Below, in pieces: positions 16,625-21,091 of a stretch of 21,091 bases of DNA. The stretch covers positions 1-21,091 of the forward strand of contig NZ_JBMLSD010000428.1 in NCBI RefSeq assembly GCF_049240685.1. Reading direction: 5' to 3'. Positions within the stretch are counted from its first letter, which is position 1; each line of letters starts with the position of its first letter. This DNA is from Flectobacillus sp049240685 (lineage in GTDB: Bacteria; Bacteroidota; Bacteroidia; Cytophagales; Spirosomataceae). The position numbers and the translations under genes were made by a program. A model generated the notes under the pieces. The model made no database searches. It was not told where the DNA came from and saw only the letters and a program-made list of their open reading frames with translations.

Positions 16625-17095
16625 ATGCAAAAAGAAAAATTTATGCAGGAAGCTATTATGCTATCTTTAAAAGGTTCTGCCGATGGCAAAGGTGGCCCTT
16701 TCGGTGCTGTGGTTGTCAAAAATGGGGAAATTGTGGGTAGAGGATTCAATCAAGTAACTTCTTCGAATGACCCAACGGCTCACGCTGAAGTAGTAGCCAT
16801 TAGAGATGCATGTAACAACTTAGGAACATTCCAACTAGAAGATTGTGAAATTTATACCTCGTGCGAACCTTGTCCTATGTGCCTAGGGGCAATCTATTGG
16901 GCTCGCCCTAGCAAGGTGTATTATGCCAACACACGTGAGGACGCCGCAGAAATTGGATTCGATGACGCCTTTATTTATCAAGAAATTCCCTTACCGATAC
17001 ATCAACGTAAAATCGAGATGATTCCGCTTGGTCGCGAAGAAGCTCAAAAAGCTTTTCAATTTTGGAAAGATAAAAGTGATAAAACAGAATACTAA
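16625..17095 (+). CDS. guaD: Guanine deaminase (cytidine-deaminase fold)
   Basis: Zn-dependent purine deaminase, 156 aa, predicted to convert guanine to xanthine and ammonia in purine salvage. It has the CDA-fold active site: HAEV (53-56; His53 Zn ligand, Glu55 proton shuttle) and CEPCPMC (80-86; Cys83 and Cys86 Zn ligands). It resembles Bacillus GuaD rather than TadA along its whole length: GGPFGAVVVK near residue 23, TSSNDPTAHAEV, the segment GAIYWARPSKVYYA, DAAEIGFDDAFIYQEI, and a C-terminus ending in EY, the residues that close the active site in the domain-swapped dimer. The ATG at 16625 fits the family start. A second in-frame Met is at residue 7. Stands alone, with no purine genes beside it. 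Confidence 0.9.
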   Translation: MQKEKFMQEAIMLSLKGSADGKGGPFGAVVVKNGEIVGRGFNQVTSSNDPTAHAEVVAIRDACNNLGTFQLEDCEIYTSCEPCPMCLGAIYWARPSKVYYANTREDAAEIGFDDAFIYQEIPLPIHQRKIEMIPLGREEAQKAFQFWKDKSDKTEY

Positions 17096-17144
17096 GCAAT
17101 GGGTAAATTCTGAATCATTAAAAACTGTTTAGTTCGGACATAGG

Positions 17145-17322
17145 ATGTTGGATTTCGGAAGTATAAGCTTTTACATTTCTTAACAAATTAAAGGTATCTA
17201 ACCTTATTTCCGAATTCCGCAATCCCAAATCTGAAATAGTTTAGAACCCCTCGTACAGCGCCAGTATCAGATGTTGGATTTAAGAAATATAAGCTTCTCT
17301 ATTTCTTAAAAAAGAAAGGTAT
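17145..17322. repeat. Imperfect direct repeat (about 53 bp, two copies) with inverted segment between
   Basis: Copy 1 (17145-17197) and copy 2 (17271-17322) both read ATGTTGGATTT, then TATAAGCTT, ATTTCTTAA and AAAGGTAT, about four-fifths identical by eye. Between them, 17203-17240 (TTATTTCCGAATTCCGCAAT and on) resembles the reverse complement of 17125-17165, so copy 1 and its flank can also fold back. Confidence 0.55.
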
Positions 17323-17346
17323 TTTACTTTTAAACTTTCAGTCGGC

Positions 17347-17413
17347 AGCAATAGGCATTCGGTAAAAATACTCTTTGGGCAACCATAAAACACTTTGCCG
17401 AATGCCCATTGCT
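17347..17413. repeat. Inverted repeat with 20-bp arms
   Basis: AGCAATAGGCATTCGGTAAA (17347-17366) and TTTGCCGAATGCCCATTGCT (17394-17413) are reverse complements at 18 of 20 positions, with a 27-nt loop. It could act as a weak terminator or belong to the intergenic repeat family: TTTGCCGAATGC recurs at 18801-18812. Confidence 0.65.
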
Positions 17414-17601
17414 AATTTCAGAAAGCCGAACTATACAATCTTGTTTTGTATTAATATCTACAAATGAAAAAAGGAGTTAACTGTATTTCAGTACTATTTT
17501 TTCGCAACTTCAATTTTCAACTCTTCAACCTTTCAAATTCTTTTAATTCTCCCCTATTACCAGTATATTCGAAGCTACTATCCAATTTTTTCTAATCAAC
17601 T
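17414..17601. other. Leader region before the SMP-30-like lipoprotein
   Basis: No gene seen. It contains a pyrimidine-rich tract at 17506-17540 in which TTCAA recurs about every 7-8 nt. No clear promoter box was found. Confidence 0.4.
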
Positions 17602-18462
17602 ATGTTAAAGTCAACTTACCTCGCTTGCGCTATTGCAGCTATTGGAATTTCCTCTTGTAGTCCCAAAACTCTATTTCAAGCACAAGATTTCACCAAGGAA
17701 AATCTTTTTACTCAAAACATTGAAGGCCCCAACTTTGACTCCAAAGGACAATTGTATGTGGTAAACTTCCAAAAAGATGGCACAATCGCCAAGGTAATGC
17801 CTGATGGCTCTTGTGAATTATTTCTTACTTTACCACAAGGAAGTACCGCCAATGCTATTCAATTTGATGATAAAGGTGCTATGTATTTGGCAGATTTCTC
17901 AGGGCATAATGTATTGAAGGTAAATATGCAGACCAAAGAGGTATCGGTATTTAGCCACAATGAGCGTTTCAATCAACCCAATGATATCTGTATTACTCGT
18001 AAGAATGTTCTTTTTGCAAGTGACCCCAATTGGAAACAAAGCACAGGTCAAATCTGGCGAATTGATACTGATGGCTCTTCACATTTGTTGTCGTCAGACA
18101 TGGGTACAACCAATGGAATTTGTTTGAGTCCAGATGAAAAAACGTTGTACGTCAACGAAAGTATCCAGCGAAATATCTGGGCATTTGATGTTGATGCTCA
18201 GGGAAATATCAGTAACAAACGTCTTTTTACCTCATTCAAAGACGGCGGTTTGGATGGCATGAAATGTGATAAATCAGGAAAACTGTATGTAACTCGTTGG
18301 GGATTAGGTAAAATTCTTGTTTTCAATTCTTCAGGACAACAAATCAAAGAAGTTACTACCAAAGGAAAACAAACCAGCAATCTGGTATTTAGCCCAAATC
18401 AAAAAGAAGCATTCGTGACTTTACAAGACCGCAAAGGCATGGAAAAGTTTAGAATAAAATAA
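17602..18462 (+). CDS. SMP-30/gluconolactonase-like lipoprotein
   Basis: A 286-aa predicted lipoprotein with a six-bladed beta-propeller of the SMP-30/gluconolaconase/LRE type. The signal peptide MLKSTYLACAIAAIG leads to a lipobox ISSC with lipidation at Cys19, so it should be membrane-anchored and face the periplasm or cell surface. Propeller repeats are visible as recurring GxLYV and GxMYLAD strands (FDSKGQLYVVNF, FDDKGAMYLADF, ITRKNVLFASDP, LSPDEKTLYVNE, CDKSGKLYVTRWG). Family-typical residues include FNQPNDICI and TNGICLSPD, which supply the metal-binding Asn/Asp positions of SMP-30 enzymes. Likely a lactonase or related hydrolase; the substrate is unknown, and some relatives are non-enzymatic. 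It stands alone between repeat-rich gaps. Confidence 0.82.
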   Translation: MLKSTYLACAIAAIGISSCSPKTLFQAQDFTKENLFTQNIEGPNFDSKGQLYVVNFQKDGTIAKVMPDGSCELFLTLPQGSTANAIQFDDKGAMYLADFSGHNVLKVNMQTKEVSVFSHNERFNQPNDICITRKNVLFASDPNWKQSTGQIWRIDTDGSSHLLSSDMGTTNGICLSPDEKTLYVNESIQRNIWAFDVDAQGNISNKRLFTSFKDGGLDGMKCDKSGKLYVTRWGLGKILVFNSSGQQIKEVTTKGKQTSNLVFSPNQKEAFVTLQDRKGMEKFRIK

Positions 18463-18500
18463 ATAATTCTTTTAAGTAATCGTGCAGAATAAGATTTGAT

Positions 18501-18582
18501 TTATGTGTTTAGGGACAAGGCAACAGGCACAAGGCACAGAGTGTTTAAATGTTTTTTAGTAAAAAATAGATATATTTTTGCC
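18501..18582. repeat. Dispersed intergenic repeat, copy C
   Basis: Starts TTATGTGTTTAGGGACAAGG, continues CAACAGGCACAAGGCACAGA and GTGTTTAAATGTTTTTT. It matches copy A at 6734-6790, except that C has about 22 extra bases (AGTAAAAAATAGATATATTT) between the T run and TTGCC. Confidence 0.7.
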
Positions 18583-18806
18583 CTGCTGTTTCAAGTTTAC
18601 CAACTTGGAACAATAAATCAAGTGCAGTCTGCGACTGCACCACTAGCATAGTCAATACCAAAGATTGAATACTTTAGGATATTCAGTTTGAGCAAGGTCG
18701 CAGTCAGAGACTGCTTTTTATTGGGCGTTCCAAGTTCTTAAACTTGAAACAGCTAACGCAAAGAGTGTCAAATCGTTTTTTAGTAAAAAATAGATATATT
18801 TTTGCC
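18534..18806. repeat. 49-bp direct repeats bracketing a palindromic element
   Basis: 18534-18582 and 18758-18806 agree at 44 of 49 positions; their last 32 bases (from GTTTTTTAGT to TTTTTGCC) are identical. They enclose the inverted-repeat element at 18585-18753, leaving only 2-4 nt on each side. Confidence 0.8.
18585..18753. mobile_element. 169-bp palindromic element, MITE/REP-like
   Basis: Terminal inverted repeats of 27 bp (18585-18611 and 18727-18753, 25 of 27 matching, starting GCTGTTTCAAGTTTA) enclose a core. Each end is itself partly palindromic (CAAGTT...AACTTG). Inside are two further hairpins, GTGCAGTC-tgc-GACTGCAC (18622-18640) and GCAGTC-aga-GACTGC (18700-18714), which are also complementary to each other. 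There is no coding capacity. A non-autonomous mobile element or structured repeat is inferred; no target-site duplication of ordinary length is evident. Confidence 0.5.
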
Positions 18807-18810
18807 GAAT

Positions 18811-18838
18811 GCTGAAAGCTGAAAGCCGAAAGCTAAAG
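18811..18838. repeat. Degenerate heptanucleotide tandem repeat
   Basis: Four consecutive 7-mers: GCTGAAA, GCTGAAA, GCCGAAA, GCTAAAG. Follows directly after copy 2 of the 49-bp repeat. Resembles short tandem repeated repeats known from cyanobacterial intergenic regions in period, not in sequence. Confidence 0.7.
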
Positions 18839-18939
18839 AAATATAAGATACTTTAACGACTTTTTACCTAATAGTACAGCTTACCAACAGCCGTAAACCA
18901 AAAACCAACAGCTATAACAAAACAAAACCCAAGAAAAAG

Positions 18940-19236
18940 ATGATTATTAGAATAGTAAGAATGACTTTTCAGGAAGAGAAAGTAGATGATTTTCTTGAAA
19001 TTTTTAATAGCTCCAAAAACAAGATTCGGCATTTTGAAGGCTGCCTTCATCTTGAATTACTGAAAGATGCCAACCAACCGAATGTCTTTATGACATACAG
19101 TTATTGGGAAAGCGAAAACCATTTGAATCACTATCGTGATTCAGAACTTTTCCAAAAAACTTGGACCGCTACAAAGGCATTGTTTAAGGAAAAGCCTATT
19201 GCTTTTTCTTCAGAAAGAGTGGAAACTATTGAGTGA
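18940..19236 (+). CDS. Antibiotic biosynthesis monooxygenase (ABM) domain protein
   Basis: A small cytoplasmic protein of 98 aa that fills a single ABM (ferredoxin-like dimeric alpha/beta barrel) domain. The pattern is typical: first strand MIIRIVRMTFQEEKVDDFLEIF, helix, IRHFEGCLHLELLKD, strand FMTYSYWESENHLNHYRDSELFQ, and a final helix KTWTATKALFKEKP. Conserved are the EGCLHLEL turn and the YWESENHLNHY segment. Relatives include quinol monooxygenases such as YgiN and heme-degrading proteins. The heme-degrading subgroup needs specific Asn/Trp/His residues that cannot be confirmed here, so activity is left open. The stop codon lies within the left arm of the hairpin at 19229-19314. Upstream is a repeat-rich non-coding gap of almost 480 bp. 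Confidence 0.82.
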   Translation: MIIRIVRMTFQEEKVDDFLEIFNSSKNKIRHFEGCLHLELLKDANQPNVFMTYSYWESENHLNHYRDSELFQKTWTATKALFKEKPIAFSSERVETIE

Positions 19237-19314
19237 TTTGAGAATGAGTGAATGAGTGATTTTTATCTATATTCAAATAATAATCACTCATTTTCTCAAT
19301 CACAAATCACTCAA
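19229..19314. terminator. Inverted repeat between convergent genes (bidirectional terminator-like)
   Basis: Inner arms AATGAGTGATT (19251-19261) / AATCACTCATT (19282-19292) and outer arms TTGAGTGATTTG (19229-19240) / CAAATCACTCAA (19303-19314) are perfect, joined by looser pairing. Each arm is made of GAGTGAT-like units. The left arm overlaps the ABM stop codon, and the right arm ends 23 nt before the thioesterase stop codon. Confidence 0.65.
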
Positions 19315-19337
19315 ATTGAGCAATTTATGCAATATCA

Positions 19338-19850
19338 TTACTCGAAAATCGATTTTAATTCGACAGCATCTTGAGCTTTCATACGACCCGCCAATACCAA
19401 ACGCAATTGACGACGACGTAAAGCTCCTTCGTATAAGGCAATTTCATCCTCTGTTTCTGGTACAGCCTGTGGCACATCAATAGGGCGACCAGATTGATCT
19501 ACTGCTACAAAAGTAAAAAAGGCTTTATTGGTCGAAACTCTTTCTTTTGCTGGGATATTTTCGGCCCACACATCAATCACCACTTCCATCGAAGAACTAA
19601 ATGCACGAGTCACTTTGGCTTGAAGCGTTACTACACTTCCAAGTGGGATAGACTCCTTAAACGATACATTGTCAACTGAAGCTGTCACGACGATTCGGTT
19701 CGAATGTTTTTGTGCACAAATAGCCCCTACTACGTCCATCATTCTCATGAGGTTTCCACCCATCAAATTTCCAAGCGTATTGGTATCGTTTGGAAAAATC
19801 ATTTCGGTCATGGTAGTAAGCGATTCGGATACTGGTTTACTTTTTGCCAT
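19338..19850 (-). CDS. Acyl-CoA thioesterase, hotdog fold
   Basis: Predicted cytoplasmic acyl-CoA hydrolase of the YciA/BFIT hotdog-fold family, 170 aa, cleaving acyl-CoA to free acid and CoA. The signature lies at FPNDTNTLGNLMGGNLMRMMD (residues 19-39). It matches the family pattern in which N24 and the GNLMGG turn line the active site and the helix MRMMD packs against the sheet. It is followed by VVTASVDNVSFKESIPLGSVVTLQAKV (54-80), the second conserved strand pair. A third strand, STNKAFFTFVAVD, follows a variable loop. The C-terminal 30 residues (RRRQLRLVLAGRMKAQD) are basic and helical. Chain-length preference cannot be told. It is downstream of nuoK in the same direction, with a 108-nt gap; co-transcription is possible but unsupported. 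Confidence 0.87.
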   Translation of the reverse strand: MAKSKPVSESLTTMTEMIFPNDTNTLGNLMGGNLMRMMDVVGAICAQKHSNRIVVTASVDNVSFKESIPLGSVVTLQAKVTRAFSSSMEVVIDVWAENIPAKERVSTNKAFFTFVAVDQSGRPIDVPQAVPETEDEIALYEGALRRRQLRLVLAGRMKAQDAVELKSIFE

Positions 19851-19958
19851 TGTTTAAATAAAAGTAATTTCTACCTATTACTATATTGATGAAGTTATAT
19901 ATACCAGACCTGGGCAGACAGGCTTGAATACAAAAGAGAGAAGGGTAATTGAAAGAAT

Positions 19959-20267
19959 CTATTTCTTCAACTCATTTATCTCGTCGAGATTAACAGATTG
20001 AAAATGCTCATAAACTTTCAAAACAATCGCTAGGGCAATAACAGCCTCACAGGCCGCTACAACGATGACAAATAGTGAAAAAATTTGGCCTTGAAGACTA
20101 GGATCATTTTTACTGAAAGCCACCAAATTCACATTGACTGCATTTAGCATTAATTCTATACCCATCAATACCACAATAATGTTTCGTTTGACAACCACCA
20201 AAGCTAGTCCGATACTAAACAATAAGGCGCTTGTGAGCAAGTAGTACGGCAAAAAACTGTTATCCAT
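19959..20267 (-). CDS. nuoK: NADH-quinone oxidoreductase subunit K
   Basis: Membrane subunit of respiratory complex I, 102 aa, the usual NuoK length, with three transmembrane helices. Conserved acidic residues used in proton translocation are present: Glu38 in GIELMLNAVNVNL (helix 2) and Glu74 in AACEAVIALAIVL (helix 3). The start at 20267 is just 7 nt after the nuoJ stop codon, indicating translational coupling within the nuo operon. Downstream lies a thioesterase gene rather than nuoL, so the usual nuoK-nuoL-nuoM-nuoN order is interrupted or the later genes are elsewhere. Confidence 0.96.
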   Translation of the reverse strand: MDNSFLPYYLLTSALLFSIGLALVVVKRNIIVVLMGIELMLNAVNVNLVAFSKNDPSLQGQIFSLFVIVVAACEAVIALAIVLKVYEHFQSVNLDEINELKK

Positions 20268-20274
20268 GAATTGA

Positions 20275-20796
20275 TTAATTTTTAGTTTTGGTACTCAAAT
20301 AGGCTGCTCCAATTAGTACTGCCATCAATAATATTCCTGAGACTTCAAAAGGTAATACATAATTGGTCATCAATTCGGCCCCTATGGTTTGTATTGTCGA
20401 AGAAGGTTCTACTATCTCAAACAAATTATCTTGTATTTCTAAGAATCTGGCTCTACCGAAGGTATACAGCAAAGTAGCACTAAAGCCCAACATGACCAAG
20501 AGTCCCAGAATGCGATTGGAGCTTTCGGTGGTAATATCGTTGCGTCCTCTACTTTTGTTTCCCTGTTGGTTTGTTAGCATTACGCCAAAAATTAGGAGTA
20601 CTAATACCCCCCCCACATAAACTAATATCTGAGTTACAGCCAAAAAATCTGCCCCTGCTAATACATACAATGCCGATACTCCTAAAAATGTACCAAGCAG
20701 GCTAAAAGCTGCATACAAAACATTTTTGGTAAATAACACAACCAAAGCCGAGGCTAAGGTCAATACCATGAAAGCTATAAATACAAATTGTATCAA
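20275..20796 (-). CDS. nuoJ: NADH-quinone oxidoreductase subunit J
   Basis: Membrane subunit of complex I, 173 aa with five predicted transmembrane helices. The most conserved part is helix 3, ILVYVGGVLVLLIFGVMLT (residues 57-75), with the pi-bulge region typical of NuoJ/ND6. Helix 2 carries AAFSLLGTFLGVSALYVLAGADFLAV. A polar loop rich in Ser, Arg and Asn (about 78-92) and another acidic loop follow before the last helix, EVSGILLMAVLIGAAYL. The 44-nt gap to the upstream gene and the 7-nt gap to nuoK support one operon. A run of eight G occurs in the Val-Gly-Gly-Val codons (20607-20614 on the given strand). Confidence 0.95.
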   Translation of the reverse strand: MIQFVFIAFMVLTLASALVVLFTKNVLYAAFSLLGTFLGVSALYVLAGADFLAVTQILVYVGGVLVLLIFGVMLTNQQGNKSRGRNDITTESSNRILGLLVMLGFSATLLYTFGRARFLEIQDNLFEIVEPSSTIQTIGAELMTNYVLPFEVSGILLMAVLIGAAYLSTKTKN

Positions 20797-20840
20797 AACT
20801 CTTGAGATTTATGGTTAATCAAATATCTAGTTCAAAAACC

Positions 20841-21091
20841 TTATTCTGGTCTTTTAAATTTTGGTCGAAATACAGGACGAGGCTTCGGTGTTTCTTCATT
20901 CGTATTGGCATCTTCCTGCTTGGTTTCCTCCGATTTTATTTCCTCTTGTTCTACCTTTGCAACAGATTCTGCTATTTCCTCCTCTGTTTTTGCTGGAACT
21001 TTAAACTTCGGTCTGAAAGCTGGACGAGCAGGCTTTACTTCATCCGCTGGCACTTCTACCTCGGGCGATGCCTCTGCACTAGCTTCTACAA
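20841..21091 (-). CDS. C-terminal tail of the gene upstream of nuoJ, probably nuoI (partial)
   Basis: The reading frame is open to the window edge, so only the last 83 codons are visible; an internal GTG at 21053 is not a convincing start. What can be seen is a low-complexity, charged tail: Glu/Ala-rich stretches separate two copies of a short motif, RPAFRPKFKVP and RPVFRPKFKRP, the second ending the protein at PE. There is no globular fold here. Position directly before nuoJ, 44 nt away and in the same direction, fits nuoI, whose conserved ferredoxin domain would lie outside the window; another subunit is possible. Identity is inferred from context only. Confidence 0.55.
   Translation of the reverse strand, partial: VEASAEASPEVEVPADEVKPARPAFRPKFKVPAKTEEEIAESVAKVEQEEIKSEETKQEDANTNEETPKPRPVFRPKFKRPE

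Noticed and set aside
17464..17595. Open frame of 43 codons starting ATGAAAAAAGG before the SMP-30-like gene
   Set aside because: It covers the pyrimidine-rich TTCAA repeat tract, and the protein has no plausible fold or signal.
18534..18806. CRISPR-like array from the repeated 49-bp segments
   Set aside because: Only two copies separated by a palindromic 175-bp stretch, with no regular spacers and no cas genes.

Overview
This window looks like chromosomal DNA from a low-GC member of the Bacteroidota, most likely the Cytophagales (Spirosomaceae-like). The evidence is the gliding lipoprotein GldD, two TonB-dependent receptors with an N-terminal carboxypeptidase-D-like domain, a LytTR response regulator, the nuoJ-nuoK pair, and promoters of the Bacteroidota type (TTG or TTTG, 18-19 nt, TAnnTTTG). 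Genus is inference. I see no rRNA, tRNA, CRISPR array, transposase, phage gene or defence system.

Layout. Positions 1-7733 read leftward: an APC amino-acid permease, a large TonB-dependent receptor, a secreted NTF2-like protein, a secreted M20 amidohydrolase (AbgB-like) and a nitroreductase. Most are separated by terminator hairpins, so they look like single-gene units rather than one operon. A rightward TonB-dependent receptor (8026-10425) has a good promoter and an operator-like dyad at its predicted transcription start. A second leftward block follows: gldD, an AIM24-family gene, a PlsC-type acyltransferase, a LytTR response regulator and pyruvate kinase. Rightward genes from 16625 encode a guanine deaminase, an SMP-30-like lipoprotein and a small ABM-domain monooxygenase. 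The right end is leftward: an acyl-CoA thioesterase, then nuoK, nuoJ and the C-terminal end of an upstream gene (probably nuoI) that runs off the window.

Function. Most genes are housekeeping or nutrient-handling: outer-membrane import, periplasmic hydrolysis, amino-acid uptake, phospholipid synthesis, glycolysis, purine salvage and respiration. A possible link among the first genes (receptor imports an amide-linked compound, the secreted amidohydrolase cleaves it, the permease takes up the amino acid) is only inference.

The most unusual material is non-coding. Several gaps (6734-7006, 10424-10539, 17145-17413, 18501-18838, 19229-19314) hold related or self-complementary repeats built from short 7-8 nt units. 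They include a dispersed repeat family and a 169-bp inverted-repeat element bracketed by a 49-bp direct repeat. No clear new gene system was found; these repeats are the best candidates for something undescribed.
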